Position numbers and translations under genes: made by a program
Part shown: positions 26,912 through 35,358 of the stretch, piece by piece
Position numbering within the stretch: the first letter of the stretch is position 1
Layout: each line of letters begins with the position of its first letter
Notes under the pieces: generated by a model
What the model was told of the DNA's origin: nothing
Seen by the model: only the letters and a program-made list of their open reading frames with translations
Database searches by the model: none
Origin: Aliiruegeria lutimaris
Lineage (GTDB): Bacteria > Pseudomonadota > Alphaproteobacteria > Rhodobacterales > Rhodobacteraceae
Length of the DNA: 64,000 bases
Reading direction: 5' to 3'
Assembly: GCF_900099935.1 (NCBI RefSeq)
Contig: NZ_FNEK01000018.1
Span: 1-64,000, forward strand

Positions 26912-27684
26912 GCGTGCCGCCAACGCGCGGCATGCGCTTCCCAAGGTCGGAGAAAGAGGGCTTCGATCACCAGCATTACTACGACGAAACTGAGCGCATA
27001 GGCCAACACCATGCCAACATCGAAAAGCTGGAAGTAGAGGTGGATCTTGAAGCCGATACCGTCACTTCGCCCGAGGAACTCGACCACGAGGACGATCTTC
27101 CAAATCAACGAGATCCCAGATCGCCCGGCCGAGGCGATGTACGGGCCAAGCTGTGGCAAGACAACATGCCGGAACCGGATCCACCGGCTCATCCGGAAGA
27201 CGGTCGCGACATCGCTCAATTGGCGGTCGAGGGCGCGCGTTCCTTCACGGATGGTGACGACCACGGTCGGGATCTTGTTGATCGCCACGGCTGTGACCGC
27301 CGCGACTTCGTTCAGCCCGATCCAGAGGTAGCAGAGAACGATCGTCACCAGCGCCGGCAGATTGAGAAACGCGATCAGCCAAGGGTCAAGCCACTGGTCG
27401 GCGCCCTGGTTGCTGCCCATCAGGAGGCCGACAGCAATACCGACGGACATCGCGATGACAAATGCGAGCGCCACCCGGCGAAGAGTGGCTGCTAGATGGT
27501 GTATCAGGTCTCCACTTGCGAGTTCGGCCCCGACAAGCGGAAGCACGCGCCAGGGGCCGGGAAGTACCGTCGGGTCTCCATTGATCAGCGCGAGAGCCCA
27601 CCAGCCGAGTACCATCGCCAGAATCGAGGTCGCGGTGACCGCGATGGACCCTGAACGATCAGCCGCCCACTTCAACGAATACAC
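26908..27684 (-). CDS. ABC transporter permease, NitT/TauT type
   Basis: 258 residues from a GTG at 27684, inside the end of the binding-protein gene (26-bp overlap). Six TM segments and the EAA-type loop MSRWIRFRHVVLPQLGPYIA of SsuC/TauC-like permeases. It works with the adjacent ATPase and binding protein as a three-part importer. The substrate cannot be read. Confidence 0.88.
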   Translation of the reverse strand: MYSLKWAADRSGSIAVTATSILAMVLGWWALALINGDPTVLPGPWRVLPLVGAELASGDLIHHLAATLRRVALAFVIAMSVGIAVGLLMGSNQGADQWLDPWLIAFLNLPALVTIVLCYLWIGLNEVAAVTAVAINKIPTVVVTIREGTRALDRQLSDVATVFRMSRWIRFRHVVLPQLGPYIASAGRSGISLIWKIVLVVEFLGRSDGIGFKIHLYFQLFDVGMVLAYALSFVVVMLVIEALFLRPWEAHAARWRHA

Positions 27685-28633
27685 CCTCAGGCATGCTGGA
27701 GGACGAACCGATCAGGTCGGAACCGCCAAGCTCGCCCATCAATTCGAAAACGCGCGCCGCGCTGCCAAGGTCGACGTCCTGTCCGTCCGGTATGCCGGCT
27801 CGATACCCGGCTTTCAGCGCCTCGAACTCGGCGTCATTTGCAGCCGGCATCCGCGGACGTAAACGCTCCCAGGCGGACTCGTCGGAATTCAGCAGTACCT
27901 TCGCGGCGCGCGAGGCGGCTGCGAAGCCCGCGACAAGTTCGGGCTGGTCCCGGAGGGTTTCCCCCTTGAAGACGTAGCCCAGAAGCGGCATGTCCGGATC
28001 GATTCCGAGCGCCTCGGCCGCCTCAGCCACCGAGATTAGATCTGTCATGCCGGCCGCCCGCATTCGTGCCATGAAATGCCAATAGTTGATCGCCCCGTCC
28101 AATTCACCGCTGAGCGCTGACTTGTATATGAGGGGCGGAGCGCCGAAGACCTGTTCGGTCTCGCCTGCAAGGTCCATGCCATGGAACTTCTCGGCGTAGG
28201 CGCGCAGGATGATCCAGCTCTTGTCCAATGGGCCACCGGCGATTCCGATCTTACCCCCCTTGAGATCTTCGAGCGACTTGGCAGTACTACCCGCAGGCAC
28301 CATCATGCCCCCGACCGCCTTGGAATAGGGCACGAAGACGAAATCCCGGCCCTCGGCCCTCTGGCGCGCCACCCAGATCCAGTCAGACACGATCACATCC
28401 GCTTCGCCGCCCTGAAACGCGACCTGCGACGCCGAGCCGCCAGCCATGCCCTGGACCTCCATGTCGAACCCCTGGGCCGCATCGAGCCCATAGTTATCGA
28501 TGGTGTCGATCTCCCAGTTGACCGTTCCGGCTTCCATGACCGCGATCCGAAGCACCGGTGTATCGGCGTGGAGCGCGCCGGCGATTGCCATGAGTGACGC
28601 GAACATCGAAGCGATCAGGATCATTCTCGGCAT
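27659..28633 (-). CDS. Periplasmic substrate-binding protein, NitT/TauT type
   Basis: 324 residues from the ATG at 28633, which follows GGAGA; the ATG at 28645 is less well placed. Signal peptide MPRMILIASMFASLMAIAGA, mature start near HADTPVLRIAVMEAG. The SsuA/NMT1-like fold is indicated by GTVNWEIDTIDNYGLDAAQG, VAFQGGEADVIVSDWIWVAR and KSLEDLKGGKIGIAGG. Related proteins bind sulfonates, taurine, nitrate or thiamine precursors. The gene starts 83 bp after the pedA2-like gene in the same direction, which suggests a ligand relevant to PQQ-alcohol oxidation, but this is inference. Confidence 0.85.
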   Translation of the reverse strand: MPRMILIASMFASLMAIAGALHADTPVLRIAVMEAGTVNWEIDTIDNYGLDAAQGFDMEVQGMAGGSASQVAFQGGEADVIVSDWIWVARQRAEGRDFVFVPYSKAVGGMMVPAGSTAKSLEDLKGGKIGIAGGPLDKSWIILRAYAEKFHGMDLAGETEQVFGAPPLIYKSALSGELDGAINYWHFMARMRAAGMTDLISVAEAAEALGIDPDMPLLGYVFKGETLRDQPELVAGFAAASRAAKVLLNSDESAWERLRPRMPAANDAEFEALKAGYRAGIPDGQDVDLGSAARVFELMGELGGSDLIGSSSSMPEGVFVEVGG

Positions 28634-28716
28634 TGTGTTCTCCATTCAAATTGCTTCGAAATCTATTGTGGTTCCCTGAGACTGGTTCATCTCGCCCCCC
28701 CGGGCAATGGTGTTCT

Positions 28717-29874
28717 TCATCGTCGACACGCGCTGTCCGCCCTGTCGGCACCCAGGGTGTCGAGCGTATCGAACTGGTGTTCGAAGCCCCTGACCGGTGC
28801 GACCGCGATGACCGCGTTGGGTGTTGCAAGCAGGATCGGCTGCCGCAACTGGCCATCCCAGTCGCGGAGGTTCCCGCGTACGCCCTTGTAGAGATCCACG
28901 GACAAATCTGCCCCCCGAAGTGCCCGGTGGACAGCGGCGCGGTCGGCCGACTGGGCCTGCACTACGGCCTCGGTGACGATCTTGACGGCGACCCAGGCGG
29001 CCCAGTCCTCCGAGGTCATGTCGCGATCCGCCTGGCGCCGGAACCGCTGGTTCAGTTGCGGCGCCCCGTAGCGTTCGAATGTCCAGTGCCACGCACGCGG
29101 CACCAGTCCCTCTGATCCGATCACGGGGCGTGGCGAATAGGTCGCGAAGGGCAGATAGCGCCCGAAATCACCCAGATCATCGATCAGCCACACCACGTCG
29201 TATCGAACGCCGCCCGTCAGGAGCGCGATGTTGCTCTTGTCGCGGAGACGGGGATCGTTGGTCAACTCGAAGGCCCGTTCATCGACGATCTTGAGACCGA
29301 ACTTGGTGGTGGATTGCCTGGCCGCCGCCGTCTGTTCCGCATCCGCATCCGTCGTTCCATGAATCAAGAGCACGTCGGTCCAACCGAGTGCCCGCATGTA
29401 TTGGGCCAGCGCATCGCTCAGCATCGCGTGAGAAGGAGGAGTGTGCAGGAGTCCCGGGGCGCAGTCCTTGCCACGCCAGCGGCCGGACCGATCCCTAATG
29501 TTGATGAAAAGATCGTCCGTACCGGTGGCGGACAGAACCTGGACCATGCTTTCGGGCGGAAGATCGATCAGGATCGCGAGCGGTTGCGAGGTTTGAGCGT
29601 CGGTAAGCGCCTCGGAAAGCGTCTCGGGTGAGGCGATCACCTCGTCCAGCTCGAACGTCAGTCCCAGGGCTCGGCCTAGCACGCGCGTGTCCCGAAATCC
29701 GAGCCGTATCCCTTCGAGCGGCCGCTCTCGATCTCGCAACGAGAGCCCGGTGTAGAGCGGTTGCGGCTCGTAGTGAGGATCGCCCTCGACACCGAGATAG
29801 ACCATTCGGGCGACATCCTGCGCGACCGCAGGACAGGTGAGTACGAACAGGAGTGCGAGAGCCCTAACGATCAT
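28717..29874 (-). CDS. pedA2: Periplasmic binding protein of the PQQ-linked ABC system, PedA2-like
   Basis: 385 residues with a signal peptide (MIVRALALLFVLTCPAVAQ). The type I periplasmic-binding fold resembles branched-chain amino-acid receptors but of the form linked to PQQ dehydrogenases: VYLGVEGDPHYEPQPLYTGL, IRLGFRDTRVLGRALGL, LLHTPPSHAMLSDALAQYMR and YDVVWLIDDLGDFGRYLPFA. Together with the YVTN protein and the pedB/pedC pair it rebuilds the PedA1A2BC set. Overlaps the pedA1-like stop by 11 bp. Symbol by analogy. Confidence 0.78.
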   Translation of the reverse strand: MIVRALALLFVLTCPAVAQDVARMVYLGVEGDPHYEPQPLYTGLSLRDRERPLEGIRLGFRDTRVLGRALGLTFELDEVIASPETLSEALTDAQTSQPLAILIDLPPESMVQVLSATGTDDLFINIRDRSGRWRGKDCAPGLLHTPPSHAMLSDALAQYMRALGWTDVLLIHGTTDADAEQTAAARQSTTKFGLKIVDERAFELTNDPRLRDKSNIALLTGGVRYDVVWLIDDLGDFGRYLPFATYSPRPVIGSEGLVPRAWHWTFERYGAPQLNQRFRRQADRDMTSEDWAAWVAVKIVTEAVVQAQSADRAAVHRALRGADLSVDLYKGVRGNLRDWDGQLRQPILLATPNAVIAVAPVRGFEHQFDTLDTLGADRADSACRR

Positions 29875-30850
29875 CGATCAGAATGTCGTAGGGCACGCGG
29901 CCGACCGGGATCGAGGTGATTGGTTTCAGGCTCTTGGTGTCGACGACCGTGACATCATCGGAAAGCCCATTGGCGACGTAGAGACGCGACTCGTTGGCGG
30001 TCAGGGCAAGGCCCCAGGCGCGGCTGCCCACGAGCACATAGTCGATCACTTTCCGACTCGGGACCTCGACGACTGCAACATGGTTGGCACGGCCAAGCGC
30101 AACATAAGCGCGTTGCCCGTCCGCGGTGATTACAAGGTCCACCGGCGTCACCTGTTCCGGGCGGAACCCGGTTGGCAGGAAGGGAATGTCGCCGACGAGC
30201 TTCAGGGTCTCGACGTCGATGATATTAACGATGCCGGCGAGTTCGGCCGACACCCAGAGTTCCTTTTCGTCCGGGGTCAGGGCGAACCTTCTCGGGCGGG
30301 TGTCGACAAGAATGTCGGCGATCACGGCATCCGCTTCGAGATCAATCACATGGACCAGGTTAGCAGCCTCGGACGCGACGAATACCAGGCGCCCATCCGA
30401 CGTGACCTGAACGCCTTCGGGTTCTTCTCCGGTCAGGTACTCGGCCAGGAACTCTCCTGTCTCCACGTCGTAGACAGACGCCGCCGCATCTTCCTCGTTG
30501 GAGACGATCAACCGGCGTCCATCCGGGTGAAGGTCAAATGTCTCGGGCGCTGGTACGCCACGGATTCGCCCGACGAGTTCCAGCGACTCGGTGTCGTAGA
30601 TCGCGATCATGTCGTCATCCGCGCAGCCCAGGAAGAACCTCGTATGGTCAGAATCGAAATGGATGCCTCGGGGACGCGCGCAGGTCTCGACGGTTTTGAC
30701 GACGTTCAGGTCGGGGGACAGAATGGTAAGATTGTCCCCGCGCTCATTGGGAACGATCGCATAGCCCGACTGCGCAGAGGCCGGCCCAGCTGCCGCTGGG
30801 AGCAAGAGCGTGCCCATCACCATGGCGGGGATGAAGAATCCGGATGACAT
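29864..30850 (-). CDS. pedA1: YVTN beta-propeller protein of the PQQ-linked ABC system, PedA1-like
   Basis: 328 residues. Signal peptide (PAMVMGTLLLPAAAGPASAQ) followed by about seven beta-propeller blades, for example GDNLTILSPDLNVVKTVE, MIAIYDTESLELVGRI, LVHVIDLEADAVIADI and VTVVDTKSLKPITSIPVGR. Proteins of this kind accompany PQQ-dependent alcohol dehydrogenases and are the PedA1 part of the P. putida system. First gene of the minus-strand operon; its start is 112 bp from the divergent dehydrogenase, with two tandem 20-bp repeats between. Symbol by analogy. Confidence 0.8.
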   Translation of the reverse strand: MSSGFFIPAMVMGTLLLPAAAGPASAQSGYAIVPNERGDNLTILSPDLNVVKTVETCARPRGIHFDSDHTRFFLGCADDDMIAIYDTESLELVGRIRGVPAPETFDLHPDGRRLIVSNEEDAAASVYDVETGEFLAEYLTGEEPEGVQVTSDGRLVFVASEAANLVHVIDLEADAVIADILVDTRPRRFALTPDEKELWVSAELAGIVNIIDVETLKLVGDIPFLPTGFRPEQVTPVDLVITADGQRAYVALGRANHVAVVEVPSRKVIDYVLVGSRAWGLALTANESRLYVANGLSDDVTVVDTKSLKPITSIPVGRVPYDILIDDR

Positions 30851-30876
30851 CCAACCACTCTATTTTTTTTTCCGAA

Positions 30877-30919
30877 GTTGCGTTACGTTAGGTAAATATG
30901 TTGCGTTACGTTAGGTAAA
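30877..30919 (+). promoter_or_regulatory. Two tandem 20-bp repeats in the pedA1/dehydrogenase promoter region
   Basis: The sequence gttgcgttacgttaggtaaa occurs at 30877-30896 and again, identical, at 30900-30919, a 23-bp period or about two helical turns. Each copy contains TTAC-N5-GTAA. They sit between divergent genes, 26 bp from the pedA1 start and 43 bp before the dehydrogenase start, as expected for binding sites of a regulator controlling both directions. A poly-T/A tract (30862-30870) is next to them. Confidence 0.7.
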
Positions 30920-30962
30920 ATAGAAACAAAAATCCACAACGATAACCTTGGGAGGACACAGT

Positions 30963-32663
30963 ATGTTTAACAGATCGGCAACGGCTGCGCTTTGTGTTGC
31001 GGCAACGTGTGTTTCGGGTGCAGCGAACGCCCAGGAGGAAACCTCGGCAAGTACGCTCTACGGCGATTTGCAGTCGGTCACGCAGAACATGCTGTCGCGT
31101 GCAGCGGGTGACGGAAACAACTTCCTTCACACCAACGGCAACTACGAACAGACCCGGTATTACCCTGCTAGCCAGATTAACACCGGCAACGTGAAGAATC
31201 TTCGCCCGGCCTGGATCTTCCAGACTGAGATCGTGGACACGATGGAAACCTCGCCGATCGTCGTGAACGGCATCATGTATGTCACCACGGCGTTCAACCA
31301 CGTTTACGCGCTGGATGCGCGTACCGGCAAACAGATCTGGCACCACAAGCACGCCATGGGTCCGGTCACGACCTATTGCTGCGGGCCGAACAACCGCGGC
31401 GTGGCCGTTTCCGGCGACAAGGTCTTCATGGGCACGCTGGACGCCAAGCTGGTGGCGCTCGATGCCAAAACCGGTAAACAGCTCTGGGAAACCCAGATCG
31501 CCGAGGCCGAGCTTGGCTATTCAGAAACCATGGCGCCCAGCGTCGTCGAGAACATGGTGCTAATCGGCACCAACGGCGGTGAGTATGGCATCCGCGGCTT
31601 CGTGAAGGCTTTCGATACCGAGACCGGTGAAGAAATATGGACATTCCACACGATCCCCGAGGATTCGGTTGGTGTCTGGGCAACGCACGATGCCACCGGC
31701 CGCGACATGCTGCGCGACATCGAGGCGGAGAAGGCGGCGCTCGCCGAGATGGGCGACCCCTACGAGACTCTTGGCGGTGGCGTCTGGCAGAACCCGGCGG
31801 TCGATCTCGACACGCGCCGGATCTACTTCGTAGTGGGCAACCCGTCGCCCGACCTCGACGGCAGCCTGCGCCCCGGCGACAACCTTTACACCGACAGTCT
31901 GGTTGCGGTCGACTTGGATACCGGTGAGTATGTCTGCCACTTCCAGTATATCGCGCATGACGTATGGGACCTCGACGCGGTCTCCCCCCCGATCATCACC
32001 ACCGTCGCGGATGCCGGCGGCAATGACGTGAAAGGCGTGCTGCATGCCGGCAAGACCGGCCATGTCTATGTCCACAACGCCGAAGACTGCTCGATGATCC
32101 GATTCTCCGAAGCGATGGTCCCACAGGAGAACATGTGGGTTCTGCCGACGGCCGAAGGGGCTCGGATGCTGCCAGGCGCGAACGGTGGTGTCGAGTGGTC
32201 GCCGATGGCAATCGACCCGAACCACCGTCTGAGCTATGCGATCAACCTACATCAGCCGATGACCTACACCGTGAAATCCACGCCCTATCCCGAGGGCAAG
32301 CTCTGGCTCGGTGGCTCGTTCGACGTGATCCCGGAAGAAGAGCAATGGGGCAACGTCACCGCGGTCGACTACGATACCGGTGATATCGCCTGGCAGGTGC
32401 GGACTGCGGAGCCGATGATCGGCGGCATCCTCGCGACAGCCGGCGGCCTTGTCTTCACGGGTGAAGGCAACGGCCTCTTCAAGGCCTTCGATAGCTCCAA
32501 CGGTGCAGAACTGTGGCGCTTCCAGGCAGGTGCCGGCGTGAACGCGCCTCCGTCCAGCTACACGGTCGAGGGCCAGCAGTACGTAGTCGTCGCCGCAGGC
32601 GGCAATGCGCAACTCAACTTCAAGCGCGGCAACAACATCATTGCCTTCACGCTTGCCGACTGA
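30963..32663 (+). CDS. PQQ-dependent alcohol dehydrogenase, lanthanide-type signature
   Basis: 566 residues; start at 30963 after GGAGG. Signal peptide to about residue 23 (SGAANAQ). It has the eight-bladed quinoprotein propeller with W-motifs ([42 protein letters not shown]). The vicinal disulphide Cys139-Cys140 lies in TTYCCGPNN. The catalytic aspartate is in [10 protein letters not shown]: Asp336 followed at +2 by Asp338. Ca-dependent MxaF/ExaA enzymes have Ala or Ser at +2, while lanthanide enzymes (XoxF, ExaF, PedH) have Asp. So this is probably a periplasmic lanthanide-PQQ alcohol dehydrogenase of the ethanol/ExaF kind. No pqq genes are in the window. Confidence 0.88.
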   Translation: MFNRSATAALCVAATCVSGAANAQEETSASTLYGDLQSVTQNMLSRAAGDGNNFLHTNGNYEQTRYYPASQINTGNVKNLRPAWIFQTEIVDTMETSPIVVNGIMYVTTAFNHVYALDARTGKQIWHHKHAMGPVTTYCCGPNNRGVAVSGDKVFMGTLDAKLVALDAKTGKQLWETQIAEAELGYSETMAPSVVENMVLIGTNGGEYGIRGFVKAFDTETGEEIWTFHTIPEDSVGVWATHDATGRDMLRDIEAEKAALAEMGDPYETLGGGVWQNPAVDLDTRRIYFVVGNPSPDLDGSLRPGDNLYTDSLVAVDLDTGEYVCHFQYIAHDVWDLDAVSPPIITTVADAGGNDVKGVLHAGKTGHVYVHNAEDCSMIRFSEAMVPQENMWVLPTAEGARMLPGANGGVEWSPMAIDPNHRLSYAINLHQPMTYTVKSTPYPEGKLWLGGSFDVIPEEEQWGNVTAVDYDTGDIAWQVRTAEPMIGGILATAGGLVFTGEGNGLFKAFDSSNGAELWRFQAGAGVNAPPSSYTVEGQQYVVVAAGGNAQLNFKRGNNIIAFTLAD

Positions 32664-32682
32664 GGACGTAACAGACTGACGT

Positions 32683-32710
32683 AAAGGGCGGGCTGCGCAG
32701 TCCGCCCTTT
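32683..32710 (+). terminator. Hairpin between dehydrogenase and cytochrome c genes
   Basis: Stem AAAGGGCGG / CCGCCCTTT with a 10-base loop, 20 bp after the dehydrogenase stop. There is no long T run, so it may attenuate or protect the upstream mRNA rather than stop transcription. Confidence 0.55.
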
Positions 32711-32730
32711 GCTTGCATGGAGACCCGCAC

Positions 32731-33324
32731 ATGAGACTGCCCTTTGTTACGTTGGCATGGACCCTTGCCGCACTGGCGCCAACCCTTTCCGCGACGCCTT
32801 CCATCGCGAAAGACGACTTCGTCCTTGAGGACGAGGTCGCGCTTTGCATGAGTTGTCATGGCGAAGACGGCATCCCGATCGAGCCGGAATACCCAGTCAT
32901 CTGGGGACAGGAATACTTCTACATCTACACCCAGCTTCGCGATTACGGGGCCGGGCGACGCGAGAACGACACCATGTCGGCGATCGCTGCCGAGTATGAC
33001 CGCGACCAGGCGAAGCTTCTGGCCGAGCATTTCGCGGCATTACCCTGGCCCGAACTTCCGGTAGTGTATCAAGAGGGTGATCAACAGTTGGCCGAGAAGG
33101 GCATCACCCGCGGGCAGTGCAGCGCGTGTCACGGGAAATGGCAGGGCGACAGCAGGATTCCCAGGATCGCGGGGCAGCAGCCGCACTACTTAAGCCAGAC
33201 CATGCACGACTTCAAGAACGATGTGCGCATGAACGCCCCCGATCTGAACAGCACGATGAAACAACTCGACGACGAGACGATCGCCGCCCTGTCGCGCTAT
33301 TTCACGACCATAAACGTGCAGTAG
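32731..33324 (+). CDS. Di-haem cytochrome c (c4 type)
   Basis: 197 residues from the ATG at 32731, eight bases after GGAG. Signal peptide (LPFVTLAWTLAALAPTLSA). Two haem sites, CMSCHG and CSACHG, lie in two similar halves; downstream Met residues (NDTMSAIA and VRMNAPDL) could be axial ligands. It lies 67 bp after the PQQ dehydrogenase and is its likely electron acceptor, carrying electrons in the periplasm to a terminal oxidase. Its stop is 2 bp from the ankyrin gene stop on the other strand. Confidence 0.9.
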   Translation: MRLPFVTLAWTLAALAPTLSATPSIAKDDFVLEDEVALCMSCHGEDGIPIEPEYPVIWGQEYFYIYTQLRDYGAGRRENDTMSAIAAEYDRDQAKLLAEHFAALPWPELPVVYQEGDQQLAEKGITRGQCSACHGKWQGDSRIPRIAGQQPHYLSQTMHDFKNDVRMNAPDLNSTMKQLDDETIAALSRYFTTINVQ

Positions 33325-33326
33325 GG

Positions 33327-34241
33327 TCAGGGCTGCCTAAGCGCAGCGCGGATCTCGTCGGTAGCGGCGAAGTCCGCGGCGCTCGCATTGGATCTGTCCC
33401 GAAGGCCCGGATTGGCGCCCGCACCCAACAGGAACTCGACCATCTTGCCGTGCCCGCGTTCGGCGGCGATCATCAGCGCCGTGCGCCCCCTGTCGTCCTG
33501 CCGATCGATCCCGGCGCCAGCTTCGAGCAAGAACTCTGCCACAGCGCGCCCGTCCTCGGCCGGGGCATCGTTTGCGTGGCCGGCGGCCCACATCAAGGCA
33601 GTGAGGTCGTGGCCCCAGGTCCGGTCCGGGTCCGCGCCGGCTTCCAGAAGCGCCTCGATTATCGAGGGGAAAGCGCGACCCGCGGCATAGACCAGCGCGC
33701 CCTTTCCGTGGCGGTCCTCGACATCGGGCGCACCGCCCGCTTCGAGCAGCGCCGTCAGCATTCGGCGGTCACCCTCGAAAGCCGCGGCCATGACCGGCGT
33801 GATCCCCTCGCGGTTTGCAACGTTCACGTCGGCACCGGCGGCGATCAGGTCGGAGACCATGCGCCGGCGGCCCTCCTGCACGGCGGCCAGCAAAGGCGTC
33901 GTGCCCCCGAGGTTCGGATGATCAAGCTCGGCCCCGAGCTCCAGCAAGGTCGCAACGATCTCCCGCGCTCCGCGCGCCGCCGCCACGTTCAGTGGTGTGC
34001 CGCCGAAGCGGTTGCGCGCCTCGACTGAGGCACCCATCTCCAAAAGCACCGTCGCAGTCTCGGGGCAGTCCAGTGCAGCGGCTTCGAAGAGCGCATCGCT
34101 CAGGATCCTGCCTTCGAGGTTCGCGGGCGACTGGGCGATACGGGTTTCGAGCGCTTCACAGACGGGCGTGACAGGCTGGCCCTGAAGGCTTCCGGGTGCG
34201 GTGGCAAGAAGTGCGAGGCCAAGCAGTGCGGTCCTGATCAT
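33327..34241 (-). CDS. Exported ankyrin-repeat protein
   Basis: 304 residues with a signal peptide (ALLGLALLATAPGSLQG). At least seven ankyrin repeats follow, for example GGTPLNVAAARGAREIVATL, GITPVMAAAFEGDRRMLTAL and GRTALMIAAERGHGKMVEFL. It is a protein-protein interaction scaffold, likely periplasmic. It overlaps the stop of the cupredoxin-like gene by four bases, so the two are co-translated and may act on the nearby dehydrogenase or cytochrome. No enzymatic motif. Confidence 0.88.
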   Translation of the reverse strand: MIRTALLGLALLATAPGSLQGQPVTPVCEALETRIAQSPANLEGRILSDALFEAAALDCPETATVLLEMGASVEARNRFGGTPLNVAAARGAREIVATLLELGAELDHPNLGGTTPLLAAVQEGRRRMVSDLIAAGADVNVANREGITPVMAAAFEGDRRMLTALLEAGGAPDVEDRHGKGALVYAAGRAFPSIIEALLEAGADPDRTWGHDLTALMWAAGHANDAPAEDGRAVAEFLLEAGAGIDRQDDRGRTALMIAAERGHGKMVEFLLGAGANPGLRDRSNASAADFAATDEIRAALRQP

Positions 34242-34660
34242 CGAACGATGAAGACGCCGCTGAACCCCTGTGTATCGAGCCCCTCGACAAAGAAGGGGTA
34301 CTCGCCCGGGCGTTGGGGAATAAACCAGATGTCGATCTCGCCTTCGTCGTCGAATTCGACGGCGTGCAACCCGAATGGCTTGACCTCCTTGTCCTCGATC
34401 ACGACCTGGTCGATCCAGCTTTCGCGAAAGAGACCCGGCGCGAGTAGCTTGTATTCCTCAAGACCGTCACTCTCGATCCGCCAACGGTAATAGACCCCGG
34501 TTTCAATCTCGTACTGCGTGACCGAGAAGCCGGTCGAGGCGTTCAGGACGAGCGGCTCTATGCGTTCAGCCCGGCGCGTCTTGTCACCCTCGGCGGCGAT
34601 CGGCTGCGCAAGCGAGACAAACAACGTGGACAGCAAGAGTGAGTTGGATCTTCCCGGCAT
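34238..34660 (-). CDS. Exported cupredoxin-like protein
   Basis: 140 residues from MPGRSNSLLLSTLFVSLAQP at 34660; an ATG at 34681 would add seven acidic residues before the signal peptide. The C-terminal half (WFIPQRPGEYPFFVEGLDTQ, then GFSGVFIV) resembles cupredoxin_1 domains of the COX2/nitrosocyanin kind. The usual Cys-x-x-x-His-x-x-x-x-Met copper loop is not present: the cysteine position is replaced (GEYPFFVEG). So blue-copper binding is doubtful. Coupled to the ankyrin gene. Confidence 0.65.
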   Translation of the reverse strand: MPGRSNSLLLSTLFVSLAQPIAAEGDKTRRAERIEPLVLNASTGFSVTQYEIETGVYYRWRIESDGLEEYKLLAPGLFRESWIDQVVIEDKEVKPFGLHAVEFDDEGEIDIWFIPQRPGEYPFFVEGLDTQGFSGVFIVR

Positions 34661-34779
34661 CTGTTCGTCGGCCTCCCCCATGATTTCCTGCCCTCGTCCT
34701 GAGGCTAACACCGGGTCGAGACACAAGGCAATCATGCTCGCGCATTGACCTTTCGAGGGCGAGCCACAACCTAACAGCC

Positions 34780-35358
34780 ATGAGGCGTTGCTTTCACCTG
34801 CTTGCGGCATTGGTCGTAGTCAACTTCCTCGCGACCAACAATGCGCGGGCGCTCTCGCCAGACGACCTGCCGCCGCCGTTCGATGAGGAGATTTACCTCA
34901 TCGAGCGCTACTGGACATGGTTGAAGGCGGAGGTGAATGCGCCCCTTTCTGTTTTATGGCCCAGGATCGAGATCGAACCCTTGCCGAAGACAGTCCGCAT
35001 GGCGTTTGTGTTTCCAACCGAAGCTGCGCCTTGGCAAGAGACGCGGATCGTCATTTCGCCAAGGACCGTCGATCGTGCCGCCGGACCCGATCGGCCGGCT
35101 GGCATCGGCGAACTCGCCCATGAAGTGGTGCATTACATTCTGGTGCTTTCCGAGAATGTCTGGGATGCAGAGGCGGATGTCCTGCGAAACGACAGGCTGC
35201 ACCACTGCGACCACGAGTTCATGCGGCTTTCCCGGAAGGTTTCTTACTTCATTTGGGAAGTTTATCATTCAAACGACGCCGTCAGATCCGTTCACCGCAT
35301 GGTAAATCTCGCGTGCTGGCGTGATTGCCACACGATCGCGGATGACAGAGGCCGGTAA
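34780..35358 (+). CDS. Secreted HExxH putative zinc metallopeptidase
   Basis: 192 residues. Signal peptide (LLAALVVVNFLATNNARA). The motif GELAHEVVHYILVLSENVWD contains His-Glu-x-x-His, the zinc site of zincins, and downstream Glu/Asp and His residues (DAEADVL, HHCDHEF) could give the third ligand. I do not recognise a named family. The gene is divergent from the cupredoxin-like gene. A role in trimming exported proteins of this locus is only a guess. Confidence 0.6.
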   Translation: MRRCFHLLAALVVVNFLATNNARALSPDDLPPPFDEEIYLIERYWTWLKAEVNAPLSVLWPRIEIEPLPKTVRMAFVFPTEAAPWQETRIVISPRTVDRAAGPDRPAGIGELAHEVVHYILVLSENVWDAEADVLRNDRLHHCDHEFMRLSRKVSYFIWEVYHSNDAVRSVHRMVNLACWRDCHTIADDRGR

